Positions 1 to 5,766 of a stretch of 5,802 nt of DNA are shown piece after piece; the stretch's first letter is position 1, and each line of letters opens with the position of its first letter. The stretch is from Thermoplasmata archaeon. Lineage in GTDB: Archaea; Thermoplasmatota; Thermoplasmata; Thermoplasmatales; Thermoplasmataceae. Both the position numbers and the translations under genes were made by a program. Under the pieces are notes generated by a model. It was given only the letters and a program-made list of their open reading frames with translations. It made no database searches and was not told the origin of the DNA. The DNA lies in contig JAJZKL010000090.1 in the NCBI GenBank assembly GCA_021804185.1, forward strand, positions 1 through 5,802, written 5' to 3'.

Positions 1-1284
1 ATGACAGCCGGCAGCTGGATTTACATCGGTACACAGGGGGTCCTCCAGGGGACATATGAAACTTTATCTGCTCTGGCTAGAAAGGAGTTTTCTGCTGACA
101 CCCTTAGAGGAAAGTGGGTTCTAACAGCAGGACTTGGAGAGATGGGTGGAGCCCAGCCCCTTGCTGTCACCATGAATGACGGTGTGGCCATAATTGTTGA
201 AGTTGACAGGGAGAAGATAGACCGCAGATTGAGAGACAAATATCTAGATACCTTTGCTGAAACCCTCGAACAGGCATTGAAAATGAAAGATGAGGCCGTT
301 TCAGAGGGGAAACCCCTTTCTATCGGCCTTATAGGAAATGCAACCACCGTATATTCGGAACTTGCGAAAAGAGGAATTGTTCCTGATGTTGTTACAGACC
401 AGACAGCAGCCCATGACCTCAATGTGGGTTACATACCTGAAGGTTTCACAGTGAAGTCGGCTGCAGAAATGCTTGCAAAGAGTCCTGAAGAATACAGGAA
501 ACTTGTGTATGCCTCCATAGTGAAGGAGGTTAACGCAATGCTTTATTTCAAGGAACATGGATCCAGGGTATTTGACTATGGAAACAACCTCAGGGGAAGG
601 GCACAGGAGGGTGGAAACACCAGGGCGTTTGAGATCCAGGGGTATGTTCCGGCCTACATACGGGACCTATTCTCCATTGGTTCCGGACCTTTCAGGTGGG
701 TTGCACTTTCTGGAGACCCCCAGGATATCTACAAAATAGATCAGGCAATAATTGAGAAATTCTACTATGACGAACATCTTGTTAAATGGATCAAACTGGC
801 TGGGGAAAGAGTCCATTTCCAGGGACTTCCTGCCAGGATATGTTACGCAGAATATGGACAGAGAGAGGCCATAGGGCTAATGATAAACGATATGGTTAGA
901 AAGAAGAAGATCTCAGCCCCGGTTGCAATAGGAAGAGATCACCATGACACTGGGTCTGTTGCTTCGCCTTACAGAGAGACGGAGGGGATGCTTGATGGCA
1001 GTGACGCTATTGCAGACTGGCCCATACTTAACGCCCTTCTTAACGCTATTTCAGGAGCAACATGGGTATCGGTTCACCATGGAGGTGGGACCGGCATAGG
1101 AAATGCCATTCACGCTGGGTTTGTTCTTGTGGCGGATGGAACGGATGAGGCTGATGAGAAGATCAAAAAGGTTCTGAATGCCGATCCTGGAATTGGAGTA
1201 ATAAGGCATGCTGACGCAGGATACGAAGCTTCAAAGAAACTCATGAGGAAAGGCGTAAAGTTCAAGATACCCTTTGAAGAATAG
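1..1284 (+). CDS. hutU: Urocanate hydratase (urocanase), 5'-partial
   Basis: The enzyme converts urocanate to 4-imidazolone-5-propionate in histidine degradation, using tightly bound NAD+ as an electrophile; it is cytosolic. Visible family motifs (residues of the 427 present) are [10 protein letters not shown] at 1-10, the glycine-rich [10 protein letters not shown] at 44-53, DQTAAHDLN at 133-141, FQGLPARIC at 273-281 with the conserved cysteine C281, [13 protein letters not shown] at 311-323 and HHGGGTGIG at 359-367. Family members are about 550-560 residues. Aligning C281 with Cys410 of the Pseudomonas enzyme (from memory) places about 129 residues upstream of the window, so the ATG at base 1 is an internal methionine and not the start. 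The urocanase signature normally ends in Trp after the Cys; here it is Tyr282. Other hut genes, if present, would lie upstream. A T-rich tract follows the TAG stop. Confidence 0.96.
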   Translation: MTAGSWIYIGTQGVLQGTYETLSALARKEFSADTLRGKWVLTAGLGEMGGAQPLAVTMNDGVAIIVEVDREKIDRRLRDKYLDTFAETLEQALKMKDEAVSEGKPLSIGLIGNATTVYSELAKRGIVPDVVTDQTAAHDLNVGYIPEGFTVKSAAEMLAKSPEEYRKLVYASIVKEVNAMLYFKEHGSRVFDYGNNLRGRAQEGGNTRAFEIQGYVPAYIRDLFSIGSGPFRWVALSGDPQDIYKIDQAIIEKFYYDEHLVKWIKLAGERVHFQGLPARICYAEYGQREAIGLMINDMVRKKKISAPVAIGRDHHDTGSVASPYRETEGMLDGSDAIADWPILNALLNAISGATWVSVHHGGGTGIGNAIHAGFVLVADGTDEADEKIKKVLNADPGIGVIRHADAGYEASKKLMRKGVKFKIPFEE

Positions 1285-1293
1285 ATAAGAAGA

Positions 1294-1317
1294 TTTTTTA
1301 TACTTTTTATTTTATAA
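1294..1317 (+). terminator. Poly-T terminator after hutU
   Basis: Ten bases after the hutU stop, runs of six, five and four T separated by single A or AC interruptions form a T-rich tract. Archaeal RNA polymerase terminates on such non-template T-runs without needing a hairpin, and no strong stem precedes it. It separates hutU from the next promoter. Confidence 0.55.
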
Positions 1318-1341
1318 CATAGTTATTAAACAATATGTAGT

Positions 1342-1353
1342 AAAGTTTTTATA
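1342..1353 (+). promoter_or_regulatory. TATA/BRE promoter of the small orphan gene
   Basis: AAAGTTTTTATA resembles an archaeal purine-rich BRE followed by a TATA box. Its TATA centre near 1350 predicts transcription start around 1375-1378. That leaves a leader of roughly 22-25 bases before the ATG at 1400, long enough to contain the Shine-Dalgarno site at 1388-1395. It also puts the in-frame TTG at 1373 at or upstream of the transcript start. Confidence 0.5.
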
Positions 1354-1387
1354 GAAGAATATATTTACTTATTTGCTTACCGGAATT

Positions 1388-1395
1388 GAGGTGAT
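1388..1395 (+). promoter_or_regulatory. Strong Shine-Dalgarno site deciding the ATG-1400 start
   Basis: GAGGTGAT is an eight-base perfect complement to the archaeal 16S rRNA 3' end (AUCACCUC). It ends four bases before the ATG at 1400. This favours that ATG over the in-frame TTG at 1373 and over the ATG at 1394, which overlaps the site itself. Confidence 0.7.
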
Positions 1396-1399
1396 GAAA

Positions 1400-1762
1400 A
1401 TGACCGAAAATATATCCGTGAAAGCAGAGAAAGAATTGAAAGTGCCGGAAACGCAGGAAAGTGGGTACTCATTTGTTAAGAAAACAGTGGGTACCGGGAG
1501 TATAGAGGGACTGGAATCTGTTGCAGACATGGTGGGGAAGATCTGGTCAGAAAACGACCTGAACCTCGTGGATATAAAAAACCTGATTCCGTATCTTATG
1601 TCCATGGCGTTCACTCAGGCCGGAGATTCTGATTTGGAGATCCTTGATTACATAGACAATTACGTCAAACCAGCCGTGTTTGAATACAACAGAATTCTGA
1701 GAAACAGGAAGAAATTCATCCCCTCTGAATTCCACGGCAACATAAGCAACATAAAGAGATAA
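1400..1762 (+). CDS. Small hypothetical protein, 120 aa
   Basis: I do not recognise this protein. With the ATG at 1400 chosen from the Shine-Dalgarno site, it is 120 residues, soluble and without a signal peptide or membrane segment. Residues 1-20 are charged and probably flexible (rich in Glu and Lys). Residues about 35-103 look mostly alpha-helical: a first helix around 36-50, a segment around 56-73 (VDIKNLIPYLMSMAFTQA) and an acidic-to-aromatic segment around 77-100. The C-terminus is basic, with RNRKK at 101-105 and a final IKR, which could suit nucleic-acid or ribosome contact, though that is only a guess. No cysteines or metal-binding motif are visible. It has its own TATA box and a downstream T-run, so it is probably monocistronic. 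Codon use and base composition resemble the neighbours. Coding potential is supported by the promoter, ribosome site and open frame together. Confidence 0.78.
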   Translation: MTENISVKAEKELKVPETQESGYSFVKKTVGTGSIEGLESVADMVGKIWSENDLNLVDIKNLIPYLMSMAFTQAGDSDLEILDYIDNYVKPAVFEYNRILRNRKKFIPSEFHGNISNIKR

Positions 1763-1793
1763 ATACAACAGGAGTTACCTCACACCATCCATC

Positions 1794-1801
1794 TTTTTTT
1801 T
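1794..1801 (+). terminator. Poly-T terminator after the small orphan gene
   Basis: Eight consecutive T lie 31 bases after the TAA stop, following a C-rich stretch with no clear hairpin. This fits archaeal intrinsic termination. It lies immediately before the promoter of the nucleotidyltransferase gene, which suggests the two genes are transcribed separately. Confidence 0.55.
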
Positions 1802-1818
1802 ATTAGGGAATTTTTGCT

Positions 1819-1832
1819 GAAAAAATTAATAA
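1819..1832 (+). promoter_or_regulatory. TATA promoter of the nucleotidyltransferase gene (leaderless)
   Basis: An A-rich BRE-like run leads into TTAATAAA. Its centre at about 1828 lies 26 bases before the ATG at 1854. The predicted transcript start therefore falls on or beside the start codon, as in a leaderless mRNA. The arms CTGAAA (1817-1822) and TTTCAG (1838-1843) flank the element as an inverted repeat. Confidence 0.55.
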
Positions 1833-1853
1833 ATCAATTTCAGATGTGTAAGG

Positions 1854-2948
1854 ATGTCACTGAAAGCAGTGGTTATGGCTGGTGGAAAGGGTACAAGGCT
1901 GAGACCCATCACTTATTCGATTCCAAAACCCCTTGTTCCAATCGCAGGAAAACCCTGTATTGGATACATCCTTGATTCATATTATGCTGCAGGGATTAAT
2001 GATGTTATAATAACAACTGGCTACAAATTTGAATCGCTTATAAACGGAGTTCTTAAATTTAAACAGGATGACCAGAACATCCTGTTCTCGGTGGAGAGAG
2101 AACCGGCGGGAACGGCTGGAAGTGTTGGGCTTATCTCTAAATTTATCGATGATACCTTCGTTGTGGGTAGTGGTGATACACTGTCCGATCTGGATGTTAG
2201 CGACGTTGTGAAGTTCCATAAGAGGATGGGTGCAAAGATCTCAATGGCACTGACGACAGTTGATGATCCATCCCAGTTCGGCATAGTAGAACTTAAGGAA
2301 AATAAGGTAGTCAGATTCCTTGAGAAACCTGACCCTAAGCAGACGTTTTCAAAACTCATAAATGCTGGTCTGTATGTGATTGAACCTGAGATTCTTAAAT
2401 ACATACCAAATGGATCACCATATGACTTTGCCAGAGATCTCTTCCCAAAACTACTTGACATGGGCATTGACATTTATGGTTACCATGCCAAGGGCATATG
2501 GCTTGACACAGGCAGGCCGAATGACATGATCAAAGCCAACCAGCTTATGACGGCCAAATACGGAATGGAGGTATCAGGAAATGGAATGAAGGGGACTGTT
2601 ATTATAAAAACACCACATTCTAAATTTTCCAATTCCTACATTGAGGGGCCGACTTTCATAGGTGAAAATGTAAGAATAGGAAAAAACAGCAAAATAATAA
2701 GGTCTGCAATATATGATAATGTTGAGATAGGAAACGATGTGCAGATAACGGATTCAATTCTCATGGATTCAGACAGGATTATGGACGGAAGTAAAATCGT
2801 TAAATCTGTCATAATGAAGCAGACCGAGATAGGGTCGGATTGCGAGATTGAGGAGAGCGTACTTGCACCTAAACTTCAGCTCCAGAGCAAATCCAGAGTT
2901 TACAATGTCTCCCTGTCATCAGAGATACTGCCGGAAGATGTTGCGTAA
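1854..2948 (+). CDS. Sugar-1-phosphate nucleotidyltransferase with beta-helix tail, probable mannose-1-phosphate guanylyltransferase
   Basis: It transfers a nucleotide from an NTP to a sugar 1-phosphate, making an NDP-sugar for glycan synthesis in the cytosol. Residues 1-235 form the Rossmann-like catalytic domain. The NTP-binding signature GGKGTRLRPIT is at 10-20, with PKPLVP at 24-29; a base/sugar motif EPAGTAG is at 83-89, the metal-binding region GSGD at 105-108, FLEKP at 155-159, NAGLYV at 170-175 and WLDTG at 216-220. Residues about 247-340 are hexapeptide-type left-handed beta-helix repeats (FIGENVRIGKNSKI and similar). The 364-residue length and E-x-P-x-GTAG motif fit GDP-mannose pyrophosphorylases. 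However, glucose-1-phosphate thymidylyl- or uridylyltransferase cannot be excluded, as archaeal members are poorly separated by sequence. The ATG at 1854 opens the conserved N-terminus directly. GDP-mannose would supply mannose for archaeal N-glycans or lipid-linked sugars, which may matter for the glycoprotein-like gene downstream. Confidence 0.9.
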   Translation: MSLKAVVMAGGKGTRLRPITYSIPKPLVPIAGKPCIGYILDSYYAAGINDVIITTGYKFESLINGVLKFKQDDQNILFSVEREPAGTAGSVGLISKFIDDTFVVGSGDTLSDLDVSDVVKFHKRMGAKISMALTTVDDPSQFGIVELKENKVVRFLEKPDPKQTFSKLINAGLYVIEPEILKYIPNGSPYDFARDLFPKLLDMGIDIYGYHAKGIWLDTGRPNDMIKANQLMTAKYGMEVSGNGMKGTVIIKTPHSKFSNSYIEGPTFIGENVRIGKNSKIIRSAIYDNVEIGNDVQITDSILMDSDRIMDGSKIVKSVIMKQTEIGSDCEIEESVLAPKLQLQSKSRVYNVSLSSEILPEDVA

Positions 2949-2982
2949 TCTCCTTGATTTATGACCAAGCCAGTAAAATAAC

Positions 2983-3011
2983 CCGGTATAACCGGTCGGC
3001 GAAATATTTTT
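2983..3011. terminator. Hairpin plus T-run between convergent genes
   Basis: CCGGT-ATA-ACCGG at 2983-2995 is a perfect five-base inverted repeat. A T5 run at 3007-3011 follows on the plus strand, and a T-rich stretch (TTATTTTA read on the minus strand, 2973-2980) follows on the other side. The symmetrical layout in a 73-base gap between two gene ends suggests a two-way terminator. The three-base loop and the distance to the T-run make a classical bacterial-type terminator uncertain. Confidence 0.4.
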
Positions 3012-3021
3012 AATTCTTGGT

Positions 3022-3909
3022 TTATAAAAATCCTGCTTTCTGAAGTATAAGGAGGTCTTCTGTTGTCAACTGTTCCCCGTTCTTGAATTTTTCAAATAGG
3101 GTCGTTGCTGTTTTCTGAAGTTCTCCCTCTTTCTCCTTCTTCTTAGTTGCCCTGGTCTTTGTTCGCAAGCTCCCTATAACCTTTTCAAGATCTCTCAGAT
3201 CATTCTTTGCCTGAATGAAAGCCTCATGCTCTTTTGTTGATTCCTGGCTGAATTTGACAAACAGTTCATGGTATTCGTCGGCCTTTTTCCTGACTTCATC
3301 AAGTTCCTGAAGATCTTTGTTGATCTCTTCACTTATTGCGGAAATTCTTGATGAAATTTCCTCAATTTCCTTCTTTTCAGATTCACCGAGCTTTTTTTCC
3401 TCGCCAATCTTTGAATTAAGTTCCCTGATGGAGGAATTGCCTTCCATTTCTGTCTCGAACTGTTTTTCCATTCGTTTGATTTCATTTGTGAGTTTTTTAA
3501 TTTCTGCGACCACCTTGAGTTCTTCGTTCTTCTTCAACTGCGTTGTCTGCTGCTTAAGTTCAAGCCTCTCAAGATCCTTCTTCTTTGCCTTAATGTCGCG
3601 CCTGTCGATGCCCTGAATATTTGCTTCATCCCTGATCTTCCTCATTTCCTTCCTGAGTTCGGAGAGCTTCCTGTAATGTTCTTCCTTATCGGCCCTCATT
3701 TTCTGTACTTTTTCTATAAGTTCATTCTTCTCCGCGATCTTCCTCTTAACATCGTCCCTCATCTCTCTGACTTTTGTATTTAGCTCATCGCGGAGCTGTG
3801 CATATTCATGGGCTTCAGTGGAAGCATTGTCTCTTTTGCTTACATGCTCCTCTACTATTCCCCTAATAATTTCCTTTTTCTGTTCAAATTCTTCAAGAAG
3901 ATCACTCAT
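3022..3909 (-). CDS. Archaeal coiled-coil protein, COG1340-like
   Basis: A 295-residue, extremely charged protein (Lys, Glu, Arg) that is almost continuous coiled coil from about residue 3 to 265, with no signal peptide or membrane segment. A probable break lies at 97-107 (NIQGIDRRDIK). It is followed by a block LERLELKQQTTQLKKNEE at about 113-130, which matches my recollection of the conserved centre of the COG1340 coiled-coil family, common in archaea and of unknown function. The last 30 residues (FEKFKNGEQLTTEDLLILQ) form a short non-coiled tail also typical of that family. Some relatives are mis-annotated as phosphoserine phosphatase, but no phosphatase motif is present here. A structural, SMC-like or scaffolding role is possible but unproven. 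The start ATG at 3909 lies about 21 bases after the transcript start predicted from the TATA box at 3952-3961; there is no clear Shine-Dalgarno site. The gene is convergent with the nucleotidyltransferase. Confidence 0.88.
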   Translation of the reverse strand: MSDLLEEFEQKKEIIRGIVEEHVSKRDNASTEAHEYAQLRDELNTKVREMRDDVKRKIAEKNELIEKVQKMRADKEEHYRKLSELRKEMRKIRDEANIQGIDRRDIKAKKKDLERLELKQQTTQLKKNEELKVVAEIKKLTNEIKRMEKQFETEMEGNSSIRELNSKIGEEKKLGESEKKEIEEISSRISAISEEINKDLQELDEVRKKADEYHELFVKFSQESTKEHEAFIQAKNDLRDLEKVIGSLRTKTRATKKKEKEGELQKTATTLFEKFKNGEQLTTEDLLILQKAGFL

Positions 3910-3951
3910 AACAAACCATCGACGCAGAAACTTTCTGGATATTGAGGAATC

Positions 3952-3961
3952 AAATATATAC
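3952..3961 (-). promoter_or_regulatory. TATA promoter of the coiled-coil gene
   Basis: Read on the minus strand, GTATATATTT is a good archaeal TATA box preceded by purines (GAAAG). It predicts transcription start around 3930-3932, about 21 bases before the ATG at 3909. Confidence 0.6.
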
Positions 3962-4034
3962 CTTTCGCAGTGTCCGCAATGCTTGTTAAGATAGTTTCAG
4001 AAGATTATTCTATTTATCATGGAGTTATAAGAAA

Positions 4035-4048
4035 ATTTATATATAAAT
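4035..4048. promoter_or_regulatory. Palindromic TATA element without an assigned gene
   Basis: ATTTATATATAAAT is a perfect 14-base palindrome and a near-ideal TATA box in both directions, preceded by AAA on the plus strand. On the plus strand a transcript would begin near 4068 and run antisense through the 3' end of the membrane protein gene. On the minus strand it would begin near 4015 and give the coiled-coil gene a second, roughly 105-base leader. No convincing reading frame follows in either direction. Confidence 0.4.
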
Positions 4049-4100
4049 GCCAGAATTTGTCATCTAACCATTTCCTGATCAAGTTCCCCGAATATTGTAT

Positions 4101-4110
4101 AAAAAATATT
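4101..4110 (-). terminator. Poly-T terminator of the membrane protein gene
   Basis: On the minus strand AATATTTTTT contains six consecutive T about 27 bases after the TGA stop at 4133-4135. It is followed by a second AATATT copy (4091-4096) that could form a weak AT-only stem. This fits archaeal termination. Confidence 0.45.
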
Positions 4111-4132
4111 GAAACTGGAAAATTTAAGCTTT

Positions 4133-4909
4133 TCAATGATTGTTATTCTGGTCCATTTCATCCTGTGGCTTTGGTCTCTGTGGGGGTCTTCCCCTGTTTC
4201 TGGCAGAATTTGAGAAGCTCCTTGCTATGAAAATACCTGCAACCAGTATTATTTCGAATATTATGACATCGTTTATTACTGTCACAATTAACAGCTCTTT
4301 GTATGTTGATGAGATTGACAGCGTATCCGGACCACTTCCTGTGCCGAAGCCTGTGTAAAGTGTTGCCCCAGTCTGGTTTTCGAAGGTGAAATTGTACGAG
4401 TATATACCGGCTGGTGGATTTGTATAGACATAATAGAATACCTGATCGCCTGAGGAATTCACATAATGATGCATCTGATCTGCCGAAACGTTCTTCTGGA
4501 AAGCTGTGGTGTTTATGGCCAGTGTCACGAAGCCAGGATTCAGGTGCACTCCACCCATAATCTTCATAGTGAAGTTGTAGCTGGAATAGTTTCCGGCATA
4601 TGGGGTAACCTGAGTCTGTACACTCAAGTTCGTGTAATGGTCTGTAACAACTGGATCAGTTGTGTAAATTACGGATGTTGATATGCCGGCGGATATCATG
4701 GCTACAATAATGAAAATCACCAGCCCTCCTATGATTCTTGTCCTCAGCCTGTAGAGCTTTGTAAAGTGAAATGAGAAGAAAACTATAACAGGAATCAGGA
4801 AAAGAAATGCCTCAAAGACATAAATGGCGGCATATAACGCCAGTGTAGAAAAAGCCACTGCCAGAACAGGGGCAGTTATTCGATTATATTTTACAATAGA
4901 ACTTTTCAT
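4133..4909 (-). CDS. Membrane protein with N-glycosylated external domain, function unknown
   Basis: A 258-residue protein with four predicted membrane segments at about 12-30, 32-49, 58-81 and 205-229. The basic stretches KLYRLRTR (51-58) and RSFSNSARNRGRPPQRPK (230-247) fall on the cytoplasmic side by the positive-inside rule. This places residues 83-204 outside the cell. That domain is rich in Tyr, Thr, Ser and Gly, probably beta-rich, and has eight N-x-S/T sequons (N94, N107, N112, N133, N140, N151, N173, N178). Thermoplasmatales lack a cell wall and are known to carry mannose-containing surface glycoproteins, so this is likely a glycosylated surface protein. I do not recognise the family, and no catalytic motif is visible. 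The C-terminal tail is Pro- and Asn-rich and probably disordered. The ATG at 4909 was chosen over an in-frame TTG at 4918, which would add three residues. It is divergent from the hemerythrin gene. Confidence 0.88.
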   Translation of the reverse strand: MKSSIVKYNRITAPVLAVAFSTLALYAAIYVFEAFLFLIPVIVFFSFHFTKLYRLRTRIIGGLVIFIIVAMISAGISTSVIYTTDPVVTDHYTNLSVQTQVTPYAGNYSSYNFTMKIMGGVHLNPGFVTLAINTTAFQKNVSADQMHHYVNSSGDQVFYYVYTNPPAGIYSYNFTFENQTGATLYTGFGTGSGPDTLSISSTYKELLIVTVINDVIIFEIILVAGIFIARSFSNSARNRGRPPQRPKPQDEMDQNNNH

Positions 4910-4940
4910 ACTTTGCAATAAATGTGTAATTGATACGTAC

Positions 4941-4948
4941 TATTTATC
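4941..4948 (-). promoter_or_regulatory. TATA promoter of the membrane protein gene
   Basis: Read on the minus strand, GATAAATA lies about 35 bases before the ATG at 4909 and predicts a transcript start near 4918-4920. The leader would be only about ten bases, with no room for a Shine-Dalgarno site. Confidence 0.45.
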
Positions 4949-4951
4949 CAT

Positions 4952-4961
4952 TGTTTAAACA
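4952..4961. promoter_or_regulatory. 10-base palindrome between divergent promoters, candidate operator
   Basis: TGTTTAAACA is a perfect palindrome lying exactly between the TATA box of the membrane protein gene (4941-4948, minus) and that of the hemerythrin gene (4962-4969, plus), touching the latter. A regulator bound here would cover the BRE/TATA regions of both genes. That it is an operator is inference from position and symmetry only. Confidence 0.3.
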
Positions 4962-4969
4962 TTTTTATA
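4962..4969 (+). promoter_or_regulatory. TATA promoter of the hemerythrin-like gene
   Basis: TTTTTATA, preceded by AAAC, predicts a transcript start near 4991-4993. The leader would be about 28 bases to the ATG at 5020, or about 7 bases to the in-frame TTG at 4999. Confidence 0.5.
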
Positions 4970-5019
4970 CCTGGCTGCGGAAGCTTTAAGACTGAAATTT
5001 GAATATTAAAAATATCCCT

Positions 5020-5532
5020 ATGGCTGATCTTGCCGAAATACTGATGATTGAACACCTTGCAATTAAACAGTCAAAATGGCTTGTGGAGAACCATTATGAC
5101 AACGATATATTCCGAAATTTTCATGATTATATAAAGGAATGCCACATAGAACTTGAGGAAAAAATATGTTTTCCAGTTCTTGAATCCTTTCCTTTCATGG
5201 ATTCAAAACAGTTCACAGAACGTACAAATAGAATCAAGGCTGATCATAAGATCATTGACACGCTTGCCTTAAACGTCCTGAAATGGCACGAATCGGGAGA
5301 TGACAATCTTGTTCTGGAAAGGAAACCTTTATTTTACAGATTATTGGTCGATCACAACTCTTCCGAGGAAGTCCATATTTTTCCAAGATGGAATCAGATC
5401 GACAGCATTGAAATGAAGTCCTCAATGAAAGACGCTCTTTCAATAATTGAATCTTTCGGTATAGGGAAATATATAGACGCAACGGGCATTAGTCCCAGTG
5501 CGTTCAGATATTTTTTTGGCAGCTATAAATGA
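5020..5532 (+). CDS. Hemerythrin-like HHE domain protein
   Basis: A 170-residue, all-helical cytosolic protein fitting the HHE cation-binding (hemerythrin-like) fold, a four-helix bundle holding a two-metal, usually di-iron, centre. Candidate ligands are H12 (EHLAIKQ), H42 with E46 and E47, H76 (DHK) and H112 with E116 and E117. Helices two and four carry the same pattern H-x3-E-E-x3-F-P (42-52 and 112-122), reflecting the internal symmetry of the fold. Family roles include oxygen or nitric oxide sensing, iron handling and repair of damaged iron-sulfur clusters; which applies cannot be told from sequence. There is no signal peptide, membrane segment or attached signalling domain; residues after about 145 form a short tail (GISPSAFRYFF). 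The ATG at 5020 is preferred, but no Shine-Dalgarno site precedes it, and an in-frame TTG at 4999, adding seven residues, sits closer to the predicted transcript start. Confidence 0.88.
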   Translation: MADLAEILMIEHLAIKQSKWLVENHYDNDIFRNFHDYIKECHIELEEKICFPVLESFPFMDSKQFTERTNRIKADHKIIDTLALNVLKWHESGDDNLVLERKPLFYRLLVDHNSSEEVHIFPRWNQIDSIEMKSSMKDALSIIESFGIGKYIDATGISPSAFRYFFGSYK

Positions 5533-5563
5533 TCATTCCCCAGCTGGATTTTCGGTTTCTGAA

Positions 5564-5569
5564 TTTTTT
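5564..5569 (+). terminator. Candidate poly-T terminator after the hemerythrin-like gene
   Basis: Six T lie 31 bases after the TGA stop, within a broader T-rich stretch (5549-5579) that includes another run of four T. No strong hairpin is present. This suggests that the hemerythrin transcript ends here. Confidence 0.4.
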
Positions 5570-5766
5570 CTTGAATTTTAACACTTGTGATCGGGAATTC
5601 CCCTTTGGCAAGAGAGTGGATGAAAACTATCGAAAATACAATATGGTTATCAAAATATTGTTCGGTCCCCTAGAAAACAGAAGTGAAAGCGATCGGAACG
5701 CTATTGCTTCGTATATGGCTTAGAATATGGTACAGAACAGCTTCGCGTCAAGGAGTGTTCAAGCAC

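Noticed and set aside
1..3. ATG at base 1 as the true start of hutU
   Set aside because: Urocanases have about 130 residues before this methionine, so the gene is cut by the window edge.
21..422. 133-codon minus-strand frame inside hutU
   Set aside because: The plus strand is unmistakable urocanase here; the minus frame is a shadow without motifs or promoter.
1373..1399. TTG at 1373 as start of the small orphan gene
   Set aside because: The strong Shine-Dalgarno site would then lie inside the gene, and the predicted transcript start is at or after this codon.
2021..2473. 150-codon minus-strand frame
   Set aside because: It is antisense to the conserved catalytic domain of the nucleotidyltransferase and shows no recognisable protein motif.
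3317..3616. 99-codon plus-strand frame rich in Ser, Phe and Leu
   Set aside because: It is the complement of Lys/Glu coiled-coil codons (TTC/TCT/CTT repeats), a typical antisense artefact.
3970..4230. 86-codon plus-strand frame starting with GTG
   Set aside because: Its start lies just upstream of the coiled-coil promoter, its second half is antisense to the membrane protein gene, it has no ribosome site, and its composition looks like translated AT-rich spacer.
5001..5015. ATATT-AAA-AATAT stem in the hemerythrin leader
   Set aside because: The stem is short and AT-only, would be unstable at the growth temperatures likely for this lineage, and is expected by chance.
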